Positions 34,260-44,214 of a stretch of 64,000 nt of DNA are shown here, in pieces. Source of the stretch: Streptomyces vinaceus (lineage in GTDB: Bacteria > Actinomycetota > Actinomycetes > Streptomycetales > Streptomycetaceae); assembly GCF_008704935.1 (NCBI RefSeq), contig NZ_CP023692.1, positions 6,363,501 through 6,427,500 of the forward strand. Reading direction: 5' to 3'. How positions within the stretch are numbered: position 1 is the first letter of the stretch; every line of letters starts with the position of its first letter. A program made the position numbers and the translations under genes. The notes under the pieces are model-generated. The model was not told where the DNA came from, ran no database searches, and was given only the letters and a program-made list of their open reading frames with translations.

Positions 34260-35383
34260 AGCGTGCCCAGCCGGGCCGTGACCATCTCGCGGCACAGGTA
34301 GTTCGGGGGGCCCATCAGGGTGACGGCGCGCGCGTCCTGCGCGAGTCGATTGAGCGCGTGGCCGCGGGAGAACGCCGTGCTGCCGGCCAGTTCCTGCGCG
34401 CCCCGGCAGATCGCCTCGGCCGTCTCGGAGGCGAATACCTTGGCCGTCAGCGCCGCAGCGCTGCGGTCGGCGGGGGCGGCGGTGGCCGCCTCCACCACCC
34501 CGCGCACGGCAGCCAGGCGTGAATCCAGCTCGAAGACGTGGTGCCGGTAGATCGGGCTGTCCAGCATCGAACGCCGGCGTCCGAGCTCGATCGCGATGCC
34601 GCGGGCCGCTTCGGCGACGCCCAGCGCGACCGCTCCCAGAGTGAGCCCCAGCGTGTGGGGGTGACCGATGACCGCGGGGGTGTCGCCGGAGCGGATCAAG
34701 ACGTCGCCCTCCTCGGCGAGGTACCCGTCCAACCGGATGAGCCCCGTTGCCGAGCGGCGCATGCCGGACAGGTCCAGCACCCCGTCCGCGGTGAATCCGG
34801 GCCGGGTGCTGTCGACCACGAAGATGCCTTGGTCGGTACGGCCGTAGCTACCGCTTGCCTGGTCCTCCCCACCGGTGCGGGCCAGGACCAGGTAGAGGTC
34901 CGCCACCCCCGCGCCAGTGGTGAACGTCTTGGCGCCGTTCAGCTCCCAGCCCCCGTCGGGCCGCCGCTCTGCGGAGGTTGCGATGTTCTGCTTCGCGGCG
35001 TCCGCCCCCGGCTCGCTCCAGGACGAAGCGAAGATCCTGCCGTCGTGGGAGACGGACGTGAGCAGCTTCTTGCGCTGCTCCTCCGAGCCGTAGGCGGCGA
35101 TCCGGCTGACGGCCGCGTAGTGCAGGAAGACGATGATCCCCACCGAGGCGTCGACCTGGGACAGGGCGGTGATCACAGCATTGACGTCCCGCCAGTCCGC
35201 TCCGAGACCCGCGTACTCGGTCGGGACGGGCAGGCTCAGCACACTGCTGCGGCGCAGCGCGTCCAGCACGGCGTCACTGGGGCGGCCGCCGCTGTCGTCG
35301 TCGGCCTCCGCCCGCAGCGCGGCCAGGAGTTCGTCGAGGCCCGGCAGGCCGGGCGAGGTGGGTGGGGGCGGGGAGAGTTCCAT
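34256..35383 (-). CDS. Acyl-CoA-dehydrogenase-like flavoenzyme (dehydrogenase or monooxygenase)
   Basis: A 375-residue member of the acyl-CoA dehydrogenase superfamily: helical N-terminal domain, beta domain with ASSWSEPGADAAKQN and WELNGAKTFTTGAGVADLYLV, and C-terminal helices ending near RDVRAVTL-like DARAVTLMGPPNYL. The family also contains flavin monooxygenases acting on amines, sugars and thioesters (VlmH, DnmZ/ORF36 and DszC types), which lack the catalytic Glu of true dehydrogenases. I cannot place that Glu with certainty. The ATG start at 35383 was chosen over a GTG five codons upstream. It lies 24 bases after the oxygenase gene and overlaps the LLM gene by GTGA. Likely a tailoring oxidase of the NRPS product. 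Confidence 0.82.
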   Translation of the reverse strand: MELSPPPPTSPGLPGLDELLAALRAEADDDSGGRPSDAVLDALRRSSVLSLPVPTEYAGLGADWRDVNAVITALSQVDASVGIIVFLHYAAVSRIAAYGSEEQRKKLLTSVSHDGRIFASSWSEPGADAAKQNIATSAERRPDGGWELNGAKTFTTGAGVADLYLVLARTGGEDQASGSYGRTDQGIFVVDSTRPGFTADGVLDLSGMRRSATGLIRLDGYLAEEGDVLIRSGDTPAVIGHPHTLGLTLGAVALGVAEAARGIAIELGRRRSMLDSPIYRHHVFELDSRLAAVRGVVEAATAAPADRSAAALTAKVFASETAEAICRGAQELAGSTAFSRGHALNRLAQDARAVTLMGPPNYLCREMVTARLGTL

Positions 35384-35407
35384 GGCTTCTCTTTCCACGA
35401 ACGGGGC

Positions 35408-36391
35408 TCAGCGGACGAGGACGTATCCGTCGTCCGTGCGGAAGGCGCGCGAGCGGCGCAGGTCGGCCATGGCGAAGGTGCGCTGGACCCAGCGGTCCCG
35501 GCCGTCGTATCGCGGGCGGAAGGCGGTACGCCCGTGCAGGCAGACCCGGTTGTCCACGATCGCCAGGTCACCGGCGCGCAGCCGGACGGTACGGGCCACG
35601 GCCACCAGGCCGTCCGACAGCTCGGCCAGGGCCTCCCGGGCAGCCGGGGTCAGTCCGGTGGTGGCTGCGAAATCCACCTGGATGTCGGGGTCTTCGGGGG
35701 TCCCCGTCAGCACGGCGTGGCGGACCGGCCCGTCTTCGGGCGAACCGAAGGACGGCGGCGGCTGCGTGCTGAACTCGGGCTGCCACAGGCAGTCGACGGC
35801 CCGGTCCGAAAGCTTCGGCAGGGCTTCGCGGATCGAGGCGGTGGACAGGCCGGCGACCCCCTCGTGGTCCGGCCGCAGGCACAGCAGCATCACGAAGTCC
35901 GGGCGGTGCTCGTGGAAGGCGTTCTCGTTGTGCATCATCAGGTCCACCGAGCCGGCGTTGCCCTGGAAGTACTCCTGGCCGGGCACGGGCACGACGTCCT
36001 GCACCAACGCGCCGGACTTCTCCGCCAGAAACGCGGCGGGGTCGCCCAGTCCGCACGCCGTCATCACCAGGAGCGCGGCCGCGGCGGTGGGCGCCCGCTG
36101 AACCGAGCCGCCCGCCATCGGGGTGGCCGGCAGGGACTGCTCGTCCACGGGGAGTCCGCGCACCACGACGGCGCCGCTCGGCCCGGAGTGCCGGCGGAAC
36201 GAGCCGATCTCACGGCGGTACACGGCCGGCAGCTCCGCCCACGCGGACCGGGCGGCGGCGACCCACGCCGCGTCGTCGATCCGGTCTGCCTCCGACACGA
36301 GCCGCAGGCTGACATCGGCGATCTCCGCGGCCGCCTTCGCCGGGATGGCCCGGACGGCCTCGGCGGGCGCGGCCTGTGCTGTTTTGGACAT
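35408..36391 (-). CDS. Fe(II)/2-oxoglutarate oxygenase of the AsnO/VioC amino acid beta-hydroxylase group
   Basis: A 327-residue oxygenase resembling asparagine (AsnO) and arginine (VioC) 3-hydroxylases. The metal ligands are H154 and E156 in LMMHNENAFHEHRPDF and H286 in AIVDNRVCLHGRTAF. R304, 18 residues later in WVQRTF, is placed exactly like the 2-oxoglutarate-binding Arg of VioC. The ATG at 36391 has a GGAGAGGAAG site and replaces a slightly longer frame. It follows the NRPS stop by 38 bases on the same strand. Since the second NRPS module has an Asn code, the most economical role is 3-hydroxylation of Asn, free or bound. Substrate preference needs testing. Confidence 0.88.
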   Translation of the reverse strand: MSKTAQAAPAEAVRAIPAKAAAEIADVSLRLVSEADRIDDAAWVAAARSAWAELPAVYRREIGSFRRHSGPSGAVVVRGLPVDEQSLPATPMAGGSVQRAPTAAAALLVMTACGLGDPAAFLAEKSGALVQDVVPVPGQEYFQGNAGSVDLMMHNENAFHEHRPDFVMLLCLRPDHEGVAGLSTASIREALPKLSDRAVDCLWQPEFSTQPPPSFGSPEDGPVRHAVLTGTPEDPDIQVDFAATTGLTPAAREALAELSDGLVAVARTVRLRAGDLAIVDNRVCLHGRTAFRPRYDGRDRWVQRTFAMADLRRSRAFRTDDGYVLVR

Positions 36392-36429
36392 GCTTCCTCT
36401 CCTCCGCAATAGCCGGAAAACGGTAGTCG

Positions 36430-39400
36430 TCAGACCCGCGGCCGGCGCAGAACGGCTGCGATCGCGGCGCCGATCCGCTCCGCGGGGCGCCGGTGCATCA
36501 TGGCGCCGTGCACACAGTCCACCCGATGGACCTCCAGCTCCCCGGTGACGAATCGACGCCAGGCCTGCGGATCCCCTGAGTCGGGATCGGCGGCTGCTTG
36601 GAAGAACAGGGCATCCCCCTTGAACACCCCGGGCCGGTGGGCACGTCCGAGGGCCGAGTGGTGGGTGAACGTACGGGCCATGGCGGCGATGGTCTCCTCG
36701 TCCAGGCCGGCGAGCGGTCCGTCCTCCCGGCCCGTCAGCCGGACGAAGTCCGCCACCGTCAGCCGCCCGTCGGACAGGCCGTCGCTCGGCCGGCCCAGCG
36801 ATCTGAGGAGTTCGGCCAGCGGGTCGGGTACGCCGTCTGCTGCGGACGGTGCGGCGTCCGCCTCGGGGGGATATCCGTCGAGCAGGGCGAGCAGGTCGAC
36901 ATCCTCGCCCTCTTCCTGGAGCCGGACGGCCATCGCGTGGGCGACCAGGGCGCCGAAGGACCAGCCGAGCAGCCGGTACGGACCGGACGGCTGGATCTCG
37001 CGGACCTGCCGCACGTAGTCGCAGGCCAGCTCTGCGACGCTCGCGGGCGGTGCCGCTTGCGGCCGCAGCGTCGGTGCCTGCAGTGCGTGCACCGGCTGGT
37101 CGGGATCGATCGGGTCGAGCAGCCCCGTGTACACCCAGCCGATACCGGCTCCGGGGTGCACGCAGAACAGCGGTGCCCGGTCCCGGGAGCGGCCGGTCCG
37201 CAACGTCAGGAGCGGCGTCACGGAGTCCTGTCGCCCGCCCGCTTCGAGACGGGCGGCCAGCGCAGCCACCGAGGGCGCGGCGAACAGGTCCTGGATGCCG
37301 GCCCGGAGGCCGAGCGTTCGGCGGATCAGCGCGACCAGCCGGGCGGCGCGCAGCGACTGCCCGCCCAGCGTGAAGAAGCCGTCGTCCACGTCCACGTGCG
37401 GCAGATCGAGCACCTCCGCGAACAAGGCGCAGAGCGACTTCTCAAGAGCGGTGTCCGGGGCCCGGCCCGCGCCGGCCGACCGCACCTCGGGCACGGGCAG
37501 CCGTCCCCGGTCCAGCTTCCCGTTCTTCGTGAGCGGCAGGCGGTCGATGGGGGCGTACACCGAGGGCTGCATGTACGAGGGCAGCAGGCCCGCCGCAGCC
37601 GCCCGGACCGCCTCGCTGTCGAGGCCCTCCGGCCCGTCCGGGACCAGGTGGGCCACCAGCCGGTCCCCGCCGACGACGGTCACGGCCGCGGCCGCCACCC
37701 CGGGCAGGGTCGAGAGGACCGCCTCCACCTCGCCCAGCTCCACCCGGAAGCCGCGCACCTTGACCTGGTCGTCCACCCGCCCGACGAACTCTGCCTGCCC
37801 GTCGTGGCGCCACCGCACGAGGTCCCCGGTGCGGTACATCCGGGCCCCGGGCGCACCGTAGGGGTCGGGCAGGAACCGCGCGGCGGTCAGATCGGGCTGG
37901 TTCAGGTAGCCGCGAGCGAGCAGGCCGCCGCCGATGAACAGCTCGCCCACCACACCGGCCGGCACCGGGGACAGCGCCTCGTCCAGCACGTACCACTGGG
38001 TGTTCCAGATGGGGCGGCCGATGGTCACGCCGCCCGCAGGGACGGCTTCGCCGGGCTCGATCCGGTACTCCGCGCAGCCCACCGTCGTCTCGGTCGGACC
38101 GTACTCGTTCACGACGGTCACCCCGGGATGGAGGGCGCGCCATTCGTCCAGTGCCGCGCCCAGCAACAGCTCCCCACCGAGCACGAGTTGCCCCGTGGGG
38201 GCGTACGACTCGGGCAGGATGCGGAACAGTCCGAGGTGCGAGGGGGTCGCCTTGACGAAGGTCGGCTGCTCCACCGTGCCCGGTTCGGCGTCGTCGAGCG
38301 TGACGAGCTCCAATGAGCCGCCGCAGGTCAGCGGCCCCCAGAGCCCGGTGACGGTGAGGTCGAAGGCTACGGGTGAATGGACCAGCGCCCTCCCGGCCAT
38401 CGCCGGGTAGGCATGCCGGGCCCAGGCCAGGTACAGGCTGAGGGAGCGGTGCTCGATCACTACGCCCTTGGGCTCGCCGGTCGAGCCGGAGGTGTAGATG
38501 ACGTACGCGGTGTCCGCAGGCGTGGGCTCCGCGGTGCGCTCGCTCGGCCCGAGGTCCCCCCCGGCATGCCGACCGACCGCGGCCGAGGCGTCGGGCTCGT
38601 CCAGCAGCAGCCGGGCGGTAACGGGGAGGCTGTCCGCGAGTGCGGTCGTGGTCACCGTCAGCGCGGGCGCTGCCGACCCGATGATGCGCCCCAGGCGCTC
38701 CGGCGGCTGGCCCGGGTCCAGCGGCAGGTAGCCTGCGCCGGCCTTGAGCACCCCCAGCAGCACCGCCACCAGCTCCGGAGTGCGTGGCAGTGCCACGGCG
38801 ACGAGCCGCCCGGGCCCGATGCCCAGGCCGGCCAGATGCCGGGCGAAGCGGTTGGCGCGTGCGTTCAGCTCGCCGTATGAGAGGACGCACTCGCCGTCGC
38901 GCACAGCGGGTGCGTCCGGCGTCTCGCGTGCACATCGTTCGAACAGTTCCGGCACGGTGCGCGTCGGTACGTCCGCGGCCGTGTCGTTCCAGTCGACGAG
39001 GATCCGCCGGCGCTCCTCGGCCGTCAGCAGCTCCACGGAGCCGATGCGTCGGTCCGGGTCGGCTGCCAGCCCGACGAGCAGGCGGTGCAGCCGGGCGGCC
39101 AGTTCCTCGGCAGTGGCCTGGTCGAACAGAGCCTCGGCGTACTCCAGTACGCCGTGCAGTCCCGTCGGCTCCCCGGCGGTGCCGCCTCCGTCGGCCAGGG
39201 CGACCCGGAGATCGAACTTGGACACCTCGAACGGCACTGGCTCCTCGCTCGCCTCCAGGCCGGCCGGTGCCAGTCCGTCGGTCACGCTCCGGTCGAGCTG
39301 GAGGACCACCTGGAACAGCGGGTGCCGGGCCAGCGAGCGGTCTGGGTTGACCGCCTCGACCACCCGCTCGAACGGCAGGTCGGCGTGTTCGTACGCGGCC

Positions 39401-42400
39401 AGGTCCCATTCCCGTACACGGGCCAGCAGTTCGACGAAAGTCGGGTCCCCGGAGACGTCGGTGCGCAGCACGAGGGTGTTCACGAAGACGCCGACCAGAT
39501 CGTCGAGTGCCTCGTCGCCACGGCCCGCCGCGGGCACCCCGATCGGGATGTCGGTGCCGGCACCCAGCCGGGACAGCAGTGCGGCAAGGGCGGCCTGCAG
39601 CACCATCAGGAGCGTACAGCCGTGGGCGCGGGCCAGCCGCAGCAACCGGCCGTGCAATGCGGCGTCCAGCACCAGAGGAACGGTGCCCCCGGAGTTGTCC
39701 GCCGTACCGGGCCGCGGACGGTCGTAGGGAAGCTCCAGCTCGGTCGGCAGGCCGGCCAGCCGTTCCCGCCAGAAGGCGAGCTGTCGGCCGGCCGCGGAGG
39801 CCGGATCGGCCTCCTCGGCCAGCAGGGCCAGCTGCCACTGCGTGAAGTCCGCGTACTGCACGGGCAGGGGTGGAAGGCCGTGTGCCACACCTGTCACGTG
39901 CGCGTCGTAGGCGGCGAAGAGGTCCCGCAGGAGCACACCGAGCGACCAGCCGTCGGTCGCGACGTGGTGGACGACCAGGATCAGGACGTGCTCGAAGGAG
40001 GCCGTCCGCACCAGGACCGCGCGCAGCGGGGGCTCGGAGGCCAGGTCGAACTCCCGGCCTGCGACATCGGAGAGGATCCGGTCGAGCCCGTCCGGCGGGC
40101 ACTCGACGCGTTCCAGTAGCCGCGGTACGGAGTCGGCGGGAAGGATCCGCTGGCAAGGGTCGCCACCGTCGTCGGGGAAGACGGTCCGCAGCGCCTCGTG
40201 CCGGGTGACCACTTCTGCGAGTGCGGCCTCCAGCCCTTCCTGGTCGAGCCTCCCGCGGAGCCGCAGTGCGAAGGGCGAGTTGTAGTCGGTGCTCTGTCTG
40301 GCCCTGCTCAGGAACCAGATCCGGCGCTGGGCGGCGGAGAGCGGCAGAACGGGTGGCCGCGGGGCGGGGACGAGCGCCGGCCGGGAGGGCCGGGACGCCT
40401 CCAACAGATCCACGAGGCCGGCCACGGTCGGCGTCCTGAACAGGTCGCGGATCGGAAGCTCGACCCCGAAGGCGGTGCGGATCCGGGCGATGAGACGGGT
40501 CGCCAGCAGCGAGTGTCCGCCCAGGGCGAAGAAGTCGTCCTCGGCACCGACCGTCGGCAGCGCCAGGACCTCGGCGAACAGTCCCGCGAGGATCTCCTCG
40601 CGGGGGCCGCGCGGGGGCCGGGAGCCGGCCTCGGGGCCCGTGTCCGGCTCGGGCAGCTCCACGCGCAGCAGGGCGTGGCGGTCGAGCTTGCCCGTCGCCG
40701 TGAGCGGGAGCCGGAAGACGGGTACGAAGTGTGAGGGGATCAGGTAGTCCGGGAGCGACTGCGCCAGCAGTGCCCGCAACTGGGCAGCTCCGGGCACGGA
40801 TCCGCCCTCCGGGGTGAGGTAGGCGACCAGTCGCCGGTCCCCGGGAGCCACCTCGACCGGGAGTACCGCGGCCTCGGCGACCTCGGGGATGTCCCGCAGC
40901 CGAGCCTCTACTTCGGCCGGCTCGACACGGTAGCCGCGGATCTTCACCTGGTCGTCGGCCCGGCCCAGGAATTCCACGGTGCCTTCCGCACGCCACCGGA
41001 CCAGGTCGCCGGTCCGGTACATCAGCTGCCCGGGTTCCGTTGCGTACGGGGAGGGGAGGAACCGCTCGGCGGTGAGGTCCGGCCGGCCGACGTAACCCCG
41101 CGCGAGCCAGGGCCGGGTGACGTACAGCTCGCCGGGCATGCCGACCGGCACCGCCCGCATGCGCGCGTCCAGCACGTGGATACGGGTGTTGGCGATCGGG
41201 CGGCCGATCGGCGGACGCGTGGGCCACTCCTGCGGTGGACCGGTCATCAGGTGGGCGACGACCGCGTGCGTCTCGGTGGGGCCGCACTGGTTTTCCAAGG
41301 CGATGCCCGGCATGCGGGCCAGGAAGGAGCGGACCTCCTTGCCGAGAGCGAGCCGTTCGCCCGCGGTGACGATCTCTCGGAGCGGCAGGGGCGCCGTAGC
41401 TTCGGCGGCGTCCTGCACGGCGAGCTGCTCCAGCACCATCGGCGGGCAGAACAGCCGCCGGACGTCGTGGGTGCGGATGGCGGCCAGCACCCGGCGGGGG
41501 TCACGGCGCTCCTCTTCCCCGATCAGCACGAGTGAGCCGCCGGTGAGGAAGGTGGTGAACAGCTCCTGGAAGGAGGCGTCGAAATGCAGGGACGAGAATT
41601 GCAGGGTGGGCCCGGTCACAGTGGTCCGGTCCACCTGCCACTGGATCAGGTTCAGCAGGGGCGCATGGGCCATCGCCACGCCCTTCGGGCGGCCGGTGGA
41701 GCCCGAGGTGTAGATCACGTAGCAGAGGTTGTCGCCGGTCGCCAAGGGCTCGGGGTCGGCCGACGGGTGCGCCCCGAGGCCGTCCGCCTGCAGCAGCACG
41801 GCCGGAGTGTCCTTCGGTAGCAGGCCGGCGAGCCGGCTGTCGGTGACGACGAGGTCGGCCCCGGCATCGCCGAGGATGTAGGCCAGCCGGTCTTCCGGGT
41901 AGGCCGGGTCGAGGGGCAGATAACCGCCGCCCGCCTTGAGTACGGCGAGCAGCGCCACCACGAAGTCCGTGCCCCTGGGCAGGAGCAGTCCGACGGTCCG
42001 TTCCGGGCCGACGCCGCGCTCGCGCAGTGCGTGGGCGAGCCGGTTGGACCGGGTGTTGAGTTCCCGGTACGTCAGGCGCCGGTCGCCCTCGACCAGTGCG
42101 ATGGCCTCGGGAGTGCGGCCGACCTGGCGTTCGAAGGCGTCCGTGACCGTACCGTCGGGAACGGGCCTGGCGGTGTCGTTCCAGGCGTCGAGCCGCTCGG
42201 CCAGCACTCCGGTGTCGGCCGCAGGCAGATCCGCCAGCGAATCGTCCGGGTGACGGGCGGCCTGCTCCAGCAGGTGAACGTACTGCTCGGCCAGCGACCG
42301 GGCGGTGGCCTCGTCGAAGAGATCGGTGGCGTAGACGAGTTCGCCCGTCAGCGGGCCCGATCCGGCCTCCGTGAGGTGCAGCGTGAGGTCGAAGTTCGTC

Positions 42401-43650
42401 GAAGGCCGGCGGTGCGGCACAGTCTCCACCTCGGCGCCGTCGAGTTCGAGCCCGACAGCGGGGCCGGACACGTCGAACCACACCTGGACCAGTGGGTTGA
42501 GGCTGGTCTCCCGCGGTGGGGCGAGTTCCTCGATGAGGCGCTGGAACGGCAGGTCCTGGTGGGCGAACGCGTCCAGGGTGACCGACCGCACCCGGTCGAC
42601 CACCTCCCGCACGGTCGGGTCGCCGGCGAGGTCCGCGCGGACGGGCAGGGTGTTCACGAAGAAGCCGACCAGATCCTCGACCTCCGGCCGGATCCGCCCC
42701 GACGCCGGGCAGCCGACGAGGAAGTCGGTGCTGTTCGTGTGGCGTGACAGCAGGGCCTGGAACACGGCCAGCGTGGTCATGAACGGCGTGGCCCCCTGCG
42801 CGCGGGACAGGGCGCGCAGACCGTCGGCCGCCTCCGCGTCCACACGGAATGAGACCACGGCACCCTGGTACCCGGGGACGGCCGGGCGCGGCCGGTCCGT
42901 CGGCAACTGGAGCGTGGTCGGCGCGCCCTGCAGGGTCCTGCGCCAGTGCTCCAGCAGCTGCTCCGTGCGGCGGCCCGTCACCGCGGCGTGCTGCCAGGCC
43001 GCGTAGTCGGTGTAGTCGACGGGCAGGGGGGCCCAGCCCGGTTCGCCGCCTGCCAGTGCGGCCCGGTACGCCGTGGCCAGGTCGCGTTCGAACACCCCGA
43101 TCGACCAGCCGTCGAAGGCGATGTGGTGGACGACGGCGGCCAGGACGTGGTCGTCCTCGGCCAGGCGCAGCAGGGTCGTGCGCAGCAGGGGCCCGGCGGC
43201 AAGGTCGAACGGGGTCTGCAACTCCTCCGCGAGGTACTCGGCAACGGCGGCGTGCGGATCGGCGCGACCGGCCAGGTCGACCGTACGCAGAACGGTGCGG
43301 TCGGCCTCGCAGACCACGACGTACGGCTGCCCGGCATCGTCGGCGAAATGGGAGCGGAGCGTGGTGTGGCGCTCGGCCACCGACCGCAGTGCCCTCTCCA
43401 GGGCCGGTACGTCGAGCGGCCCGCGGACGCGATAGACGGTGTCGGCCGTGATGTAGGCGATCGAGCCCGGATGCATCTGCTCCAGGAACCAGAGCCGCTG
43501 CTGCGCGAACGACAGCGTCGGCCGCTCGCCGCGGTCCTGCCGGGTAAGGGCGGCCTCTTCACCCGCGCCTCCATCGCTCCCGCCGCGCAGGCGGCGGGCC
43601 AGCAGTTCGGCCTGGGCGGCGGAGAGTTGCGGTGGGTGCTCGACGGTCAT
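36430..43650 (-). CDS. Two-module NRPS, C-A-T-C-A-T-TE; second module predicted for Asn
   Basis: A 2406-residue nonribosomal peptide synthetase. C1 (about 45-480) has HHIAFDG (H175-G181). A1 (about 485-1000) contains YTSGSTG with T648 and core D691, and reads DAQFVAQAVK, a code I cannot assign. T1 has GGHS (S1047). C2 has HHVATDG (H1228-G1234). A2 has core D1764 and reads DLTKVGEVGK, the Asn code. T2 has GGQS (S2099). A type I thioesterase has GWSFG (S2231) and VHGA (H2381). No epimerase or methyltransferase domain. The N-terminal C domain should accept an aminoacyl or acyl group from the stand-alone A-PCP encoded divergently. Start supported by GGAGAGG. It follows mbtH by 85 bases and leads the leftward transcript. 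Confidence 0.95.
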   Translation of the reverse strand: MTVEHPPQLSAAQAELLARRLRGGSDGGAGEEAALTRQDRGERPTLSFAQQRLWFLEQMHPGSIAYITADTVYRVRGPLDVPALERALRSVAERHTTLRSHFADDAGQPYVVVCEADRTVLRTVDLAGRADPHAAVAEYLAEELQTPFDLAAGPLLRTTLLRLAEDDHVLAAVVHHIAFDGWSIGVFERDLATAYRAALAGGEPGWAPLPVDYTDYAAWQHAAVTGRRTEQLLEHWRRTLQGAPTTLQLPTDRPRPAVPGYQGAVVSFRVDAEAADGLRALSRAQGATPFMTTLAVFQALLSRHTNSTDFLVGCPASGRIRPEVEDLVGFFVNTLPVRADLAGDPTVREVVDRVRSVTLDAFAHQDLPFQRLIEELAPPRETSLNPLVQVWFDVSGPAVGLELDGAEVETVPHRRPSTNFDLTLHLTEAGSGPLTGELVYATDLFDEATARSLAEQYVHLLEQAARHPDDSLADLPAADTGVLAERLDAWNDTARPVPDGTVTDAFERQVGRTPEAIALVEGDRRLTYRELNTRSNRLAHALRERGVGPERTVGLLLPRGTDFVVALLAVLKAGGGYLPLDPAYPEDRLAYILGDAGADLVVTDSRLAGLLPKDTPAVLLQADGLGAHPSADPEPLATGDNLCYVIYTSGSTGRPKGVAMAHAPLLNLIQWQVDRTTVTGPTLQFSSLHFDASFQELFTTFLTGGSLVLIGEEERRDPRRVLAAIRTHDVRRLFCPPMVLEQLAVQDAAEATAPLPLREIVTAGERLALGKEVRSFLARMPGIALENQCGPTETHAVVAHLMTGPPQEWPTRPPIGRPIANTRIHVLDARMRAVPVGMPGELYVTRPWLARGYVGRPDLTAERFLPSPYATEPGQLMYRTGDLVRWRAEGTVEFLGRADDQVKIRGYRVEPAEVEARLRDIPEVAEAAVLPVEVAPGDRRLVAYLTPEGGSVPGAAQLRALLAQSLPDYLIPSHFVPVFRLPLTATGKLDRHALLRVELPEPDTGPEAGSRPPRGPREEILAGLFAEVLALPTVGAEDDFFALGGHSLLATRLIARIRTAFGVELPIRDLFRTPTVAGLVDLLEASRPSRPALVPAPRPPVLPLSAAQRRIWFLSRARQSTDYNSPFALRLRGRLDQEGLEAALAEVVTRHEALRTVFPDDGGDPCQRILPADSVPRLLERVECPPDGLDRILSDVAGREFDLASEPPLRAVLVRTASFEHVLILVVHHVATDGWSLGVLLRDLFAAYDAHVTGVAHGLPPLPVQYADFTQWQLALLAEEADPASAAGRQLAFWRERLAGLPTELELPYDRPRPGTADNSGGTVPLVLDAALHGRLLRLARAHGCTLLMVLQAALAALLSRLGAGTDIPIGVPAAGRGDEALDDLVGVFVNTLVLRTDVSGDPTFVELLARVREWDLAAYEHADLPFERVVEAVNPDRSLARHPLFQVVLQLDRSVTDGLAPAGLEASEEPVPFEVSKFDLRVALADGGGTAGEPTGLHGVLEYAEALFDQATAEELAARLHRLLVGLAADPDRRIGSVELLTAEERRRILVDWNDTAADVPTRTVPELFERCARETPDAPAVRDGECVLSYGELNARANRFARHLAGLGIGPGRLVAVALPRTPELVAVLLGVLKAGAGYLPLDPGQPPERLGRIIGSAAPALTVTTTALADSLPVTARLLLDEPDASAAVGRHAGGDLGPSERTAEPTPADTAYVIYTSGSTGEPKGVVIEHRSLSLYLAWARHAYPAMAGRALVHSPVAFDLTVTGLWGPLTCGGSLELVTLDDAEPGTVEQPTFVKATPSHLGLFRILPESYAPTGQLVLGGELLLGAALDEWRALHPGVTVVNEYGPTETTVGCAEYRIEPGEAVPAGGVTIGRPIWNTQWYVLDEALSPVPAGVVGELFIGGGLLARGYLNQPDLTAARFLPDPYGAPGARMYRTGDLVRWRHDGQAEFVGRVDDQVKVRGFRVELGEVEAVLSTLPGVAAAAVTVVGGDRLVAHLVPDGPEGLDSEAVRAAAAGLLPSYMQPSVYAPIDRLPLTKNGKLDRGRLPVPEVRSAGAGRAPDTALEKSLCALFAEVLDLPHVDVDDGFFTLGGQSLRAARLVALIRRTLGLRAGIQDLFAAPSVAALAARLEAGGRQDSVTPLLTLRTGRSRDRAPLFCVHPGAGIGWVYTGLLDPIDPDQPVHALQAPTLRPQAAPPASVAELACDYVRQVREIQPSGPYRLLGWSFGALVAHAMAVRLQEEGEDVDLLALLDGYPPEADAAPSAADGVPDPLAELLRSLGRPSDGLSDGRLTVADFVRLTGREDGPLAGLDEETIAAMARTFTHHSALGRAHRPGVFKGDALFFQAAADPDSGDPQAWRRFVTGELEVHRVDCVHGAMMHRRPAERIGAAIAAVLRRPRV

Positions 43651-43735
43651 TGCCTCTCCGAACGTAGACCGGGACAGGGTCCCTGTGGACTGGATACGGC
43701 GGCCCCGGGCCGGAACGGCACCCGTGGTCCGCGCG

Positions 43736-43918
43736 TCACGACCCGGACAGAGCCCGGCGGACGCTCAGCGGAGTGATGTCGGGCCAGGCGGTGCGTATGT
43801 ACGCCAGGCACTCGTCCTTGCTGCCGGCCACCCCGACCTCGGACCAGCCGGGCGGGACCTCGCGATCCCGGGGCCATATGGAGTGCTGCTCCTCGTGGTT
43901 GACCACGACCTTGAACAT
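43736..43918 (-). CDS. MbtH-like NRPS accessory protein
   Basis: A 60-residue MbtH-family protein with the complete signature: NHEEQHSIWPRDREVPPGWSEVG, then GSKDECLAYIRTAWPDITPLS. MbtH proteins bind A domains and raise their solubility and activity. It is the first gene of the leftward arm and directly precedes the NRPS. It probably partners A1, A2 and perhaps the stand-alone A-PCP. The promoter must lie in the 296-base divergent gap. Confidence 0.95.
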   Translation of the reverse strand: MFKVVVNHEEQHSIWPRDREVPPGWSEVGVAGSKDECLAYIRTAWPDITPLSVRRALSGS

Positions 43919-44044
43919 GGCGTCACCCTTCGACCTGGGGGGCTGCCGGCGCCCGCCCGGGGCGGGCCGGCGGCCGTCGTCTTCGGATCATCAACACTCT
44001 TCCGCCGTACCGGCAAGGACCCGCCCACAAGATCGGGAGCACTT

Positions 44045-44091
44045 CGTTCAATCGAGGAAAGTGCGGGTGACTACGTTCAGTTGGCGTTGAA
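44045..44091. promoter_or_regulatory. Candidate SARP-binding direct repeats in the divergent NRPS promoter
   Basis: The 296-base gap between mbtH and the A-PCP gene carries direct repeats CGTTCAG (44074-44080) and CGTTGAA (44085-44091), separated by exactly 4 bases, plus a third CGTTCAA at 44045-44051. Heptamers spaced at 11 bases are the known SARP recognition layout. A SARP gene lies in the same cluster. No other strong element was identified in the gap. Confidence 0.5.
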
Positions 44092-44214
44092 TCCGGGTCG
44101 CCGCTCTGCTGATGCTGAAGGCGAACGACCCGCGGTGAGAGCGGGGAGAGGCGATCGTGTAGGGCGCGGTCGCAGGACTTGGGGACTACTGCCGCACCGC
44201 GACGAGGAGCCGCC

